Positions 8,985-17,652 of a DNA stretch of 64,000 nt are shown here, piece after piece. A model generated the notes under the pieces. The model was not told the DNA's origin. It made no database searches and saw only the letters and a list, made by a program, of their open reading frames with translations. The stretch covers positions 1 to 64,000 of the forward strand of contig NZ_JADNAT010000008.1 of NCBI RefSeq assembly GCF_015550425.1, read 5' to 3'. Source of the DNA: Clostridium sp. 1001275B_160808_H3. GTDB taxonomy: Bacteria; Bacillota; Clostridia; Clostridiales; Clostridiaceae. The position numbers were made by a program, and so were the translations under genes. The first letter of the stretch is position 1. Every line of letters begins with the position of its first letter.

Positions 8985-9028
8985 ATAAAAAATGGCATAC
9001 AAAACAATTAAATTTTGCATGCCATTCA
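8985..9028 (-). terminator. Terminator of the aconitase operon
   Basis: Stem AATGGCATACAAAA (8991-9004) with TTTTGCATGCCATT (9013-9026), followed on the minus strand by TTTTTATATTT. Confidence 0.85.
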
Positions 9029-9055
9029 TTTTATTATTGTCTATTCATTTTATTA

Positions 9056-10978
9056 TTATCCATTTATCTTAACATAATTTAACCTTCCGCCAGCCTTTAT
9101 TACATCAATCTCCTTTTTAGTTAAGTTAATATATACATTAAAGCTAGTTCCATTGGTTATATCCTTTATTCTAGCTTTACCATCAACTAAAGCTCTTTTA
9201 ATATCACTTATTAAAAGCTCATCTAAAATTCCTACCTTATCATAATCTACTTCTGCTTCAAATTCCATTGGTATAATTCCATTATTTATAAGGTTTGCCT
9301 TATGAATTCTTGCAAAAGATTTAGCAATTACAGCTTTTACTCCTAAATATAAAGGTGCCAATGCTGCATGTTCTCTACTTGAGCCTTGTCCATAATTATT
9401 ACCAGCAACTATTATTCCACCATTGTTTTCTTTAGCCCTCTTTGGAAATTCTTCATCAACTGTATTGAAACAATACTCTGATAGATAAGGTATATTAGAT
9501 CTAAATGGTAATAATTTTGAATTAGATGGCATTATATGGTCAGTTGTGATATTATCTTCAACCTTAATTAACACTTTTCCTTCAACCTTATCGCCTAACT
9601 CTTTATTTACAGGAAAAGGCTTTATATTAGGTCCTCTTACAACTTCTACTTTATCTCCCTCTTCCTCAGGAGCTATAATCATAGAATCATCTATTAGGAA
9701 TTCTTTTGGCATTTCTATATTAATATCTACATCAATTTCTCTCGGATCTGTAAGAACTCCATTTATCGCTGAAACTGCAGCTGTTTCAGGGCTTACTAAA
9801 TATACTTTAGCAGATAGTGTTCCACTTCTTCCATAAAAGTTCCTATTAAAGGTTCTTAATGATACTCCATCCGTTCCAGGAGCTTGCCCCATTCCTATGC
9901 ATGGTCCACAAGAATTTTCTAATATTCTTGCTCCTGCACTTATTATATCTCCTAAAGCTCCATTTCTAGCTATCATCTCCATAACTTGTCTAGAACCAGG
10001 TGCTATAACTAAACTTACATCTTTATGCACCTTTTTCCCCTTTAATATTCTAGCTACCTTCATTAAATCTTCATAAGAGGAATTTGTACAACTTCCAATA
10101 GCAACTTGATCTATTTTTATTTTTCCGATTGACTCTACTTCTTCAACATTATCTGGACTATGTGGCTTAGCTGCTAAAGGCTTTAAATCACTTAAATTTA
10201 TTGTAATTTCCTCATCATATACAGCGTCTTCATCTGGTTTAAACTCTATCCAATCCTCTTCTCTCCCTTGTGCTTTAAAGTATTCTAGTGTTTTTTCATC
10301 GCTAGGGAATATAGATGTAGTTGCTCCAAGTTCAGCTCCCATATTAGTAATTGTAGCTCTTTGAGGAACTGAAAGTGTTTTTACTCCATCTCCGCAATAT
10401 TCAAATATTCTAGAAACACCACCTTTAACTGTTATCATCCTAAGAACTTCAAGTATTATATCCTTAGCTGTAACCTTTGGTTTTAATGAACCAATTAAAT
10501 TAATTTTACATACCTTAGGGGTAGTTATATAATAAGCTCCTCCCCCCATGGCTAATGCTACATCTAATCCACCTGCTCCCATAGCAAGCATTCCAACTCC
10601 ACCAGCTGTAGGAGTATGACTGTCAGATCCTATAAGAGTATCTCCAGGAACTGAAAATCTTTCCAAAAATACTTGATGGCATATTCCATTACCTGGCTTT
10701 GAAAAATAAACACCATATTTTGATGCCACCGTTTGTATGAATTTATGGTCATCAGCATTTTCAAATCCTTGTTGAAGCATATTATGGTCTATAAATGCTA
10801 CAGACTTCTTTGTTTTAACTCTATCTATTCCCATTGCTTCTAGTTGCAAATACGCCATTGTTCCTGTAGAGTCTTGTGTTAATGTTCTATCTATTTTAAT
10901 TCCTATTTCCCTGCCAACTCCTACGCTACCTTCAATCAAGTGATTTTTTAGTATCTTGTAAACTAAGTTGTCCCCCAT
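9056..10978 (-). CDS. Aconitate hydratase
   Basis: [4Fe-4S] dehydratase that interconverts citrate and isocitrate. At 640 aa it belongs to the shorter clostridial and mitochondrial-like class. Cluster ligands are C297 (SCTNSS), C357 and C360 (SCGPCIGMG). The HTPTAGGVG (121-129) and swivel-domain NNYGQGSSREHA motifs are present. The gene starts 21 bp after the citrate/homocitrate synthase stop, so the two form an operon ending at the terminator at 8985. A homoaconitase role would follow if the upstream enzyme makes homocitrate. The intact aconitase motifs and general clostridial practice favour citrate. No isocitrate dehydrogenase gene accompanies it. Confidence 0.9.
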   Translation of the reverse strand: MGDNLVYKILKNHLIEGSVGVGREIGIKIDRTLTQDSTGTMAYLQLEAMGIDRVKTKKSVAFIDHNMLQQGFENADDHKFIQTVASKYGVYFSKPGNGICHQVFLERFSVPGDTLIGSDSHTPTAGGVGMLAMGAGGLDVALAMGGGAYYITTPKVCKINLIGSLKPKVTAKDIILEVLRMITVKGGVSRIFEYCGDGVKTLSVPQRATITNMGAELGATTSIFPSDEKTLEYFKAQGREEDWIEFKPDEDAVYDEEITINLSDLKPLAAKPHSPDNVEEVESIGKIKIDQVAIGSCTNSSYEDLMKVARILKGKKVHKDVSLVIAPGSRQVMEMIARNGALGDIISAGARILENSCGPCIGMGQAPGTDGVSLRTFNRNFYGRSGTLSAKVYLVSPETAAVSAINGVLTDPREIDVDINIEMPKEFLIDDSMIIAPEEEGDKVEVVRGPNIKPFPVNKELGDKVEGKVLIKVEDNITTDHIMPSNSKLLPFRSNIPYLSEYCFNTVDEEFPKRAKENNGGIIVAGNNYGQGSSREHAALAPLYLGVKAVIAKSFARIHKANLINNGIIPMEFEAEVDYDKVGILDELLISDIKRALVDGKARIKDITNGTSFNVYINLTKKEIDVIKAGGRLNYVKING

Positions 10979-10999
10979 TAATTTATTGCCCCCTTTTAT

Positions 11000-12163
11000 T
11001 TAATTAACTTTCTCTTCATTTATCCTCAAGTACTCTTTATATATTTTAACAAGTTCTTTATCGAATAAACTTCTCTTTAATCTTACTGAAGTAGCTCGTA
11101 CCATTTCTAATATATCTTGTGCTGAATTAGTATCTAACTCTATTCCATACTCTCTAAATTTATTTATAATTCCAGCCTTACCAGAATGTTTTCCTATAAC
11201 TATTTGCCTTTCTAACCCAACTATTCCAGGATCAAAAGCTTCATAATTTTTAGGATTTTTTATTGCCCCATCCGCATGTATTCCTGACTCATGCGCAAAC
11301 ATGTTATCTCCTACAATAGCTTTCCATGACGGTAATATTCTACCTGATGCTCTGGATACATATTCTGAAACTTCCCTAAACATAGTAGTATTTATATTAC
11401 CTTCATAGTTATATACAAACATTAATGCCATTAAAACTTCTTCTAATGCGGCATTTCCTGCTCTTTCTCCTAAACCATTAACAGTCACCCCAACATGAGA
11501 TGCCCCGCCCATGATTCCTGCAATAGCATTTGCAGTTGCCATTCCAAAATCATTATGAGTATGCATTTCTATATCAAAATTTGTTTGAGAACATAGATAT
11601 TTTATATCTTCTTTGATTTTAAATGGCTCCATTATTCCTACTGTATCACAATATCTAAACCTATCTGCACCTGCTTGTTTTGCAGCTTCTATAAATTGAA
11701 TCAAAAATTCTCTATCAGCCCTTGAAGCATCTTCTCCATTTACAGATACATACAAACCATTTTTCTTTGCAAACTCTACGGATTTCACCATATTGTCTAA
11801 AACCCATTCCCTAGAAGTTTTAAGTTTATGCTGTATATGAATGTCAGAAACTGATATTGATATTGCCACTGCATCTACTCCACAATCTATTGACTCTTGT
11901 ATATCTCTTATAACTGCCCTATTCCAAGCCATAATACTTGATTTTTGATTTCTTTTTACAATTTGTTTTATGGCTTCTTTTTCATCTCCACCCATAGTAG
12001 GAATTCCTACTTCTAGTTGATCAACCCCAAGTTCACTTAGCATAGATGCTATTTCAATTTTTTCTTCATTTGCAAAAACCACTCCTGCTGTTTGCTCTCC
12101 GTCTCTTAAAGTAGTATCTACAATAAAGACTTCTTTGCCATTATTTAAATTTTTAACAGACAT
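11000..12163 (-). CDS. Re-citrate synthase / homocitrate synthase (NifV-like, HMGL family)
   Basis: Acetyl-CoA-dependent condensing enzyme of the isopropylmalate/homocitrate synthase family, 387 aa. It has the TIM-barrel metal and catalytic motifs TTLRDGEQT (17-25) and HTHNDFG (~199-205), plus the C-terminal GKHSGKAG segment. Family membership alone cannot separate homocitrate synthase (2-oxoglutarate substrate) from Re-citrate synthase (oxaloacetate substrate). The Clostridium kluyveri Re-citrate synthase belongs to this same family. Its operon with aconitase and the absence of any nif genes favour citrate synthesis for glutamate supply in an anaerobe. A length near 387 aa is closer to NifV than to the longer C. 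kluyveri enzyme, so the substrate is left open. Confidence 0.8.
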   Translation of the reverse strand: MSVKNLNNGKEVFIVDTTLRDGEQTAGVVFANEEKIEIASMLSELGVDQLEVGIPTMGGDEKEAIKQIVKRNQKSSIMAWNRAVIRDIQESIDCGVDAVAISISVSDIHIQHKLKTSREWVLDNMVKSVEFAKKNGLYVSVNGEDASRADREFLIQFIEAAKQAGADRFRYCDTVGIMEPFKIKEDIKYLCSQTNFDIEMHTHNDFGMATANAIAGIMGGASHVGVTVNGLGERAGNAALEEVLMALMFVYNYEGNINTTMFREVSEYVSRASGRILPSWKAIVGDNMFAHESGIHADGAIKNPKNYEAFDPGIVGLERQIVIGKHSGKAGIINKFREYGIELDTNSAQDILEMVRATSVRLKRSLFDKELVKIYKEYLRINEEKVN

Positions 12164-12354
12164 AAGCTTCCCCCTTTAATTTTACTTATTACTTATTGCT
12201 AATTAATTAACCCCAACTTCAGATAATAATTCATAATTTTTTGAAAATTATTAATAATCATTTTATCATATCCACTAGCTTCAAACAAGTAAAACAAGGT
12301 TAATTATTATAAAAATTGCAAGTTTTAAGAAAATTATTTCAAATTTTATGCTCA

Positions 12355-12384
12355 TTATATTTTAATAGCCTAAATAAATACAAT
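12355..12384 (-). promoter_or_regulatory. Promoter of the citrate synthase-aconitase operon
   Basis: On the minus strand, TTGTAT (12379-12384) and TATAAT (12355-12360) are separated by 18 bp. The surrounding 317-bp gap (12164-12480) also contains several TTGCA repeats (near 12317, 12389 and 12412) that could be operator elements. Nothing else is seen there except the nrdD terminator. Confidence 0.6.
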
Positions 12385-12430
12385 AAATTGCAATAAAAAT
12401 AAAAAATCTTGCATTTATTTAAAACATAAA

Positions 12431-12466
12431 AAAAAATAGGGTTATTTAAAAACCCTACTTTTTTTA
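12431..12466 (-). terminator. Terminator of nrdD
   Basis: Stem TAGGGTT / AACCCTA (12437-12457) flanked by A runs and T runs. It can work in both directions. Confidence 0.8.
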
Positions 12467-12480
12467 ATAATTATAAACTT

Positions 12481-14598
12481 CTATAAAACTCTATAATTAT
12501 TTTTTTTACTTCCAGAATGAGATATCCTATCTGCTCTTTCTTCAAACTTACCAGGTCCAAACCTTTCATCAAGACTTAAATATCCAGTCACTCTTGAAAC
12601 CCCTTGAATATCCTCACTTCCGCAATCTGGACACTTTCTCTCACTACTATTTAAATAATTTCCGCAACTCTTACAATATCTTATATGAAAGTTTATTCCT
12701 AAGTAACTTATATTTGTGCACTTATATGCATAATTTAATATATCCATTATTGATTCTCCTGATGGAGTATCATCTACTTCTATATAACTTATATGTCCAG
12801 CGTTACATAGCTTATGATAAGGAGCTTCAATGTCAATTTTATCTTTTATTGATATAGGATATTTAACTGGTATATGGAAACTATTAGTATAATAATCTTT
12901 ATCAGTTACACCTTTAATAATTCCAAATGATTTTTTATCTTTCTTTATAAATTTTCCAGAAAGTCCTTCTGCTGGTGTAGCATAACAACTCCAATTTAAT
13001 TTTGTTTCTTCTGTTGCTCTATCAATGAAACTTCTTATATGACTAACAATCTTAAATCCTAACTTTCTAGCTTCATCATCTTCTCCATGATGATGGCCAG
13101 TTAATGCAATTAAAGTTTCTGCAAGCCCAATAAATCCTATCCCCCAAGTTCCTTGCTTTAATATAGGTTCTATAGAATCCTCTTGAGATAGACCTTCAGA
13201 CCCCTTAAGTAAGCCTTGCCCTGCAACAAAAGGTAAATCCTTAACCTTAAGTTTCTTTAATACGTCATATCTATAAAGTAATGATTCCTTTGCTAACTCT
13301 AATCTTTTATCTAAGATATCAAAGAAATCATTAATATTTCCTTTTGCTTGAATTCCTATTCTAGGTAAATTCATTGTCACTGGAGCAATATTACCTCTTC
13401 CCTTGCATCCTGGTTCTCCATTAATATTTTTCATTAAATAAGTTCTACACCCCATAGTTGCTGGCATATATCCCATATCATAATATTCCTTGTTAAAATC
13501 AGCATCTATATTCATAAATGTAGGATTCATCCTCTTAGCTGCAACTCTGCATGCTAATTGATATAAATAATGATATTTATCTTCTGGCTCTCTATTTATT
13601 CCCTCTTTAACTCTAAATATTATATTAGGGAATATTGGTTGTTCACCCTTGCCTAATCCCTTCTCATATTCTAATAAGAATATCTCACATATTAATGCTG
13701 CATCCTCTGAATTTGGTATCCCTAGATTTATAGAACTAAAAGGAACCTGTGAGCCTGCCCTAGAATGCATTGTATTCAAATTATAAACAACACCTTGCAT
13801 TGCTTGATGTATCTTCTTTTTTAATCTTTCTTCTGCTAATTTTTCTATCTTATCCTTATCTAATCCAAGCTCTTCTAATTCTAACTTTATTTCTTTTCTT
13901 GTAAGATCAACAAATACAGCCATATCATTATCAAAGTCAGGATGTGACTGCCCTCCAAACATATCATTTTGACTTGATTGAAGTAATATACAAGAAAGTT
14001 CCGCCGCTGTTTCTATCCTTTTAGGGACTTTAATAGTTCCATAACCTGTATTAAATCCTCGTTCTAATATTTCTTTTGTCGGTATGTGTAAACAATTAAT
14101 GGTTAGATTATAGCTATCTAAATCATGATAATATAAATCTCCATTTTCATGTGCTTTTGCTAGATGTTTTGGCATCATAGCTAAGTTATGCCACTTATTA
14201 GACTCTGATGCTATTCTTAATAATTTAGAACTAAAATTATTTCCAACATTAGCATTATCCCTATCAGTTTCTATACCTATCTGTTCAATAGCCCTCATTA
14301 AATCTGATTTTATTTCTCTAACCTTAGTTCTCTCTTTTCTATAGCTCGAATATGCAATTTTTATATTTCTATAATTACTATCAATTAAAGATTTTTCAAC
14401 TAAGTTCTGAATTTCTTCAACTGTTATCTTTTCATTGCCTGTTTCTTCAATATAATTTATTACCTTTTTTACAATATCTAATAATTCAACTTCCTTAAGC
14501 TTTTCCCCTATTTCATCCCCTGCTTTTCTTATTGCCGTAGCTATTTTCACTGAATTGAAGGAAACTTCTCTCCCATCTCTTTTTACTACATATAGCAC
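12481..14598 (-). CDS. nrdD: Anaerobic (class III) ribonucleoside-triphosphate reductase
   Basis: Reduces ribonucleotides to deoxyribonucleotides with a glycyl radical under anoxic conditions. The 705-aa protein has an N-terminal ATP-cone allosteric domain (~1-90), the ten-stranded barrel catalytic domain, a C-terminal zinc ribbon (CKSC and CPDC pairs), and the glycyl-radical motif RVTGYL near the end, where G carries the radical. The start is GTG (14596-14598), preceded by GGGGGT at good spacing. It has its own consensus promoter and an NrdR-type box. NrdG, its activase, lies downstream on the same strand but not adjacent. Confidence 0.95.
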   Translation of the reverse strand: MLYVVKRDGREVSFNSVKIATAIRKAGDEIGEKLKEVELLDIVKKVINYIEETGNEKITVEEIQNLVEKSLIDSNYRNIKIAYSSYRKERTKVREIKSDLMRAIEQIGIETDRDNANVGNNFSSKLLRIASESNKWHNLAMMPKHLAKAHENGDLYYHDLDSYNLTINCLHIPTKEILERGFNTGYGTIKVPKRIETAAELSCILLQSSQNDMFGGQSHPDFDNDMAVFVDLTRKEIKLELEELGLDKDKIEKLAEERLKKKIHQAMQGVVYNLNTMHSRAGSQVPFSSINLGIPNSEDAALICEIFLLEYEKGLGKGEQPIFPNIIFRVKEGINREPEDKYHYLYQLACRVAAKRMNPTFMNIDADFNKEYYDMGYMPATMGCRTYLMKNINGEPGCKGRGNIAPVTMNLPRIGIQAKGNINDFFDILDKRLELAKESLLYRYDVLKKLKVKDLPFVAGQGLLKGSEGLSQEDSIEPILKQGTWGIGFIGLAETLIALTGHHHGEDDEARKLGFKIVSHIRSFIDRATEETKLNWSCYATPAEGLSGKFIKKDKKSFGIIKGVTDKDYYTNSFHIPVKYPISIKDKIDIEAPYHKLCNAGHISYIEVDDTPSGESIMDILNYAYKCTNISYLGINFHIRYCKSCGNYLNSSERKCPDCGSEDIQGVSRVTGYLSLDERFGPGKFEERADRISHSGSKKNNYRVL

Positions 14599-14614
14599 TT
14601 AAACTACCCCCGTT

Positions 14615-14630
14615 ACACAATATATTGTAT
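14615..14630 (-). promoter_or_regulatory. NrdR box upstream of nrdD
   Basis: ACACAATATATTGTAT matches the NrdR consensus ACACwATATATwGTGT at all but one position of the dyad. It lies between the nrdD promoter and start codon, placing it over the early transcribed region. A second box, usual for NrdR sites at about three helical turns, is not clear. Repression when dATP is high is the expected logic from the family. Confidence 0.75.
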
Positions 14631-14644
14631 TTATTATAGTATTC

Positions 14645-14673
14645 ATTATACGCTCTAAAAATATTCATTTCAA
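14645..14673 (-). promoter_or_regulatory. Sigma-A promoter of nrdD
   Basis: TTGAAA (14668-14673) and TATAAT (14645-14650) on the minus strand with a 17-bp spacer. The predicted start is near 14638, just ahead of the NrdR box. Confidence 0.8.
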
Positions 14674-14791
14674 ATTATAATATAACTAGATTTCAATAGA
14701 TATACTTCCAATACGTGGTATTTTCTTCTATATTTACTTCTTTTTATACTTATCTAAAGTTGACAAATAAAAATTTCTCTTAACAAAACTA

Positions 14792-14852
14792 TATCAATAG
14801 TGATATAGTTTTTAATTATCAGTATTGATATATACATTTGCTATGATATAAT
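14792..14852 (+). promoter_or_regulatory. Paired palindromic operators and promoter of degV-padR
   Basis: Two copies of the palindrome TATCA-N4-TGATA occur at 14792-14805 and 14817-14830, 25 bp apart. The second covers the -35 of a promoter, TTGATA (14825-14830), 16 bp, TATAAT (14847-14852), which serves the degV-padR operon. The first is embedded in a longer hairpin-like dyad (AAACTATATC..GATATAGTTT). Their position makes them good candidates for autoregulation by the PadR protein. The protein-site pairing is inferred. Confidence 0.65.
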
Positions 14853-14924
14853 AAAAATGTATAGATTTTGAAGATTTTGAGATGATAGAATTATATTAAA
14901 TGATTTGATATTAGGAGGATTTTT

Positions 14925-15770
14925 ATGCAAAAAATAGCATTAATAGTTGATAGCGCGTGTGATTTATCTCTTGAGACACTTAAAGAAAAAAATATTCATT
15001 TACTTCCACTTAGAATTGCTTATTCTCATAAAGAATATAGAGATAAGATAGATATATCTGCTGACGAAATTTACAATAACTTAGAAAAAGAAGTTCCTAA
15101 AACCTCTTTACCTAGTGCAGAAAATATGGAAGAAATTTTAGTTTCATTAGAAAATGAAGGATATACCCATGTTATTGCTGTAACTATTTCTAGCGGCCTA
15201 TCAGGAACTTTTAACTCAATAAGATTAGCACTAGAGGATCATCCTAAGCTAACATCTTATGTATTTGATACAAAAATTTTAGCTATGCCTGAGGGTATTG
15301 TTGCATTAGAAGTAGCTAATTTAATTAATGACGGAAAAACATTTGAAGAAATAGTATCTGAAATTCCAAAAATAAGAAAACGTATTACTGGATACTTTAC
15401 GATAAATACATTAGAATACTTAAAAAGAGGCGGAAGAATAGGAAAGATATCTGGTACAATAGGAGAAATGTTGAATTTAAAACCTATTGTAACTGTTGAT
15501 GAAGAAGGTATCTACTATACTGTATGTAAAGCTAGAGGAAGAAAACAATCAATATTAAAGCTTACAAATATATTAAAGGATGAACTTGCTTTAGGACCTT
15601 GTAAAGTTTGGGTACTTCAAGGTGGAGCTCTAGAAGAAGCCAAAAATTTCATGGAATCTCTAAAGGGCTTAGAAAACATAGTTAGTCTTGATATCTCTCA
15701 AATAAGCCCTGCTTTAGGAGTACATGGAGGACCAGGGTTACTTGGACTAGCAATTCAAAAGGTTAATTAA
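14925..15770 (+). CDS. DegV family fatty-acid-binding protein
   Basis: 281-aa DegV-fold protein. In Gram-positives this fold binds a fatty acid and hands it to the fatty acid kinase (FakB-like role) for membrane phospholipid synthesis. The N-terminal ALIVDSACDL, the TSLPSAENM segment (~58-66), the TISSGLSGTF loop (~85-94) and the second-domain RGGRIGK are the typical DegV positions. A strong AGGAGG site precedes ATG 14925. The padR gene begins one base after its stop, so the pair is one translational unit. No fatty acid kinase gene is in the window. Confidence 0.9.
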   Translation: MQKIALIVDSACDLSLETLKEKNIHLLPLRIAYSHKEYRDKIDISADEIYNNLEKEVPKTSLPSAENMEEILVSLENEGYTHVIAVTISSGLSGTFNSIRLALEDHPKLTSYVFDTKILAMPEGIVALEVANLINDGKTFEEIVSEIPKIRKRITGYFTINTLEYLKRGGRIGKISGTIGEMLNLKPIVTVDEEGIYYTVCKARGRKQSILKLTNILKDELALGPCKVWVLQGGALEEAKNFMESLKGLENIVSLDISQISPALGVHGGPGLLGLAIQKVN

Positions 15771-15771
15771 T

Positions 15772-16233
15772 ATGGATAATTACAACCTTCACCTAAGCAG
15801 TATAGAAGATATAAAAGAGGAAGAAAAAAGACTCCATGAAGAATACAAAAGAAAACTTTCAGAATTAAAAAAAATTCAAAAGGAAAAGGAATCCGTTGGT
15901 CAAGTATTTACTAAAGGACTATTACCTATATATGTTCTTCATATACTTAGCATTGGTCCTTCAAATGGAAATGACATTGCAAATAAGATAGGTGAGCGTA
16001 CAAACGGACTTTGGCTTCCTAGTACTGGTGGTATTTATCCTTTACTAAAAAAACTAGAAAAAGATGAATATGTAATTGGTGAATGGGATGATCCTAAAAA
16101 GAAATTTCAAAAAGTTTATTCCTTAACTCAAAAGGGAAAAGAAGAATATGAATCTAGGAAGAACCTTTTAAAACCTAAGATAGAAGAAGCATTAAAGGTA
16201 TTTAAAATAATTTATAAGGACCTTTATAAATAG
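15772..16233 (+). CDS. PadR-family transcriptional regulator
   Basis: 153-aa repressor-type protein. The N-terminal ~45 residues are a charged helix, followed by a PadR winged helix (~50-130) with the core ILSIGPSNGNDIA and the wing GGIYPLLKKLEK, and a short C-terminal helix. PadR proteins usually repress their own operon and answer to a small hydrophobic or phenolic ligand. The ligand is unknown, but coupling to a fatty-acid-binding DegV protein suggests a lipid-related signal (inference). It starts 1 bp after degV, with its ribosome binding site inside the degV end. Confidence 0.88.
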   Translation: MDNYNLHLSSIEDIKEEEKRLHEEYKRKLSELKKIQKEKESVGQVFTKGLLPIYVLHILSIGPSNGNDIANKIGERTNGLWLPSTGGIYPLLKKLEKDEYVIGEWDDPKKKFQKVYSLTQKGKEEYESRKNLLKPKIEEALKVFKIIYKDLYK

Positions 16234-16301
16234 TTTACTTCTTGTATTATATTCTTTGATTTTGCACAAAATAACATTATTAATATTTAGGTGGTGTTAT
16301 T

Positions 16302-16502
16302 TTGAAAGGTAAAATTATTGACTATAATTATTTTGAAGCTTTTGTGGCTTTAGATGATGATACTGTTGTTAAAGTTCCACTTACTCAAGTAAGTGATTAT
16401 TTAAGTGTTGGTGCAATAGTTAATATTGATTCTAATAACTTGAGCTGTAGCACTAGTAATAAGCCTAAAATGACTCAAGATAAAATAGTAGATTTTTTTT
16501 AA
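16302..16502 (+). CDS. Conserved small hypothetical protein (66 aa)
   Basis: No recognised function. The TTG start (16302) is supported by AGGTGGTG at 16290-16297. The sequence is rich in beta-strand residues (KGKIIDYNYFEAFVALDDDTVVKV) and reads like a small SH3/S1-like barrel followed by a disordered Ser/Asn tail and a final IVDFF. The same layout is common among clostridial single-gene small proteins. A perfect bidirectional terminator follows at once. Confidence 0.7.
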   Translation: MKGKIIDYNYFEAFVALDDDTVVKVPLTQVSDYLSVGAIVNIDSNNLSCSTSNKPKMTQDKIVDFF

Positions 16503-16506
16503 TAAT

Positions 16507-16536
16507 AAAAAGATGCTTGATATCAAGCATCTTTTT
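16507..16536. terminator. Bidirectional terminator
   Basis: A perfect 30-bp palindrome centred on 16521/16522 (AAAAAGATGCTTGAT and its complement) separates two convergent genes. Confidence 0.9.
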
Positions 16537-16537
16537 A

Positions 16538-16726
16538 TTATGATACGCTTATTGCATTTACTGGACAACTAGCTTCTGCATCCTTAGCTTCATCTTCTAA
16601 TTCACTAGGAACATCAGGATTTTTAGCTACAGCCTTCCCATCATCATCCATTTCAAAAATTGATTCACAAATTGATGTACATAATCCACATCCAATACAA
16701 GTATCTTTATCTACATGAGCTTCCAT
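16538..16726 (-). CDS. Single-cluster [4Fe-4S] ferredoxin
   Basis: 62-aa acidic electron carrier. Ligands are C15, C18, C21 of CIGCGLC plus a fourth Cys in ASCPVNAI near residue 54, so one [4Fe-4S] cluster is expected instead of the two of typical clostridial ferredoxins. The middle is acidic and linker-like. It lies 71 bp after the Mrp-type gene on the same strand. The partner enzymes are not indicated by context. Confidence 0.93.
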   Translation of the reverse strand: MEAHVDKDTCIGCGLCTSICESIFEMDDDGKAVAKNPDVPSELEDEAKDAEASCPVNAISVS

Positions 16727-16797
16727 ACTATAATCTTCCTTTCTATATTAATATCAATAATATTTTACCCATCAATATATATTTTATGTATTTCCTA

Positions 16798-17640
16798 CTA
16801 ATACAAACCTTCAAAAATTAATGAATATAAATCATTATTTATTACATATTCCTCTGCTATTCCTTGCTCTAAAGCTTCAGTTAAATCTACATTTATAGGA
16901 AGTTCTCCAATTAAAGGCACCCCTAAATATTCAGCATGTTCCTCTGCTGACTTCTTACTAAATACTCTCATTTTAGTATCACAACCTGGACAATTTATAT
17001 AAGACATATTCTCCACAACACCTCTTATTGGTAAAGGCATCTTATTTGCCATTGTTATTACCTTTTTAACTATCATAGATACCATGTCTTGTGGTGTTGA
17101 AACAATAATAAGCTCTGTAATAGGGAAGCTTTGCATTACTGTTAAAGTTATATCTGATGTTCCTGGCGGCATGTCTATTAATAAGTAATCCAGTTCTCCC
17201 CAAACCGTATCAGTAAATAATTGAGTTAGAACGCTTGTAACTATAGGACCTCTCCAAACAACAGGATCATCTTCTTTTGGTATTAGTAGATTCATTGATA
17301 GTACCTTTACTCCACCTTTTGATTCTACTGGATTATATTTAAAATTATTTTCATCAATAGGCTCAATAACCGCTCTTTTATTACTTATACCAAAGAATCT
17401 TGGCATTGAAGGACCTGTTATATCAGCATCTAAAACGCCTACCTTATATCCTTTTTTTCTTAATGTACTTGCTAGTATTCCAGTAACTGTAGATTTACCA
17501 ACTCCACCTTTACCACTTATTATTCCAATTACATTTTTTATTTCACCATACTTCGGTAATAACTTACCACAACCTTGTGCTCCAACAGTATCCTTTGAGC
17601 TACATTTATTTTGACTTGGACAAGTTGAACAACCTGACAT
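16798..17640 (-). CDS. Mrp/NBP35-family iron-sulfur cluster carrier ATPase
   Basis: Cytosolic P-loop ATPase that binds and delivers [4Fe-4S] clusters. The 280-aa protein has a Cys-rich N-terminal extension (C4, C7, C13 and C24), the deviant Walker A GKGGVGKST (43-51), Switch I DADITGPS, LIDMPPGTSD, and the C-terminal bridging pair NCPGC (~215). The N-terminal cysteines resemble the NBP35-type extra cluster. It starts 12 bp after the upstream lipoprotein gene, and a ferredoxin follows, consistent with Fe-S metabolism. Confidence 0.93.
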   Translation of the reverse strand: MSGCSTCPSQNKCSSKDTVGAQGCGKLLPKYGEIKNVIGIISGKGGVGKSTVTGILASTLRKKGYKVGVLDADITGPSMPRFFGISNKRAVIEPIDENNFKYNPVESKGGVKVLSMNLLIPKEDDPVVWRGPIVTSVLTQLFTDTVWGELDYLLIDMPPGTSDITLTVMQSFPITELIIVSTPQDMVSMIVKKVITMANKMPLPIRGVVENMSYINCPGCDTKMRVFSKKSAEEHAEYLGVPLIGELPINVDLTEALEQGIAEEYVINNDLYSLIFEGLY

Positions 17641-17652
17641 ATCACTTACCTC

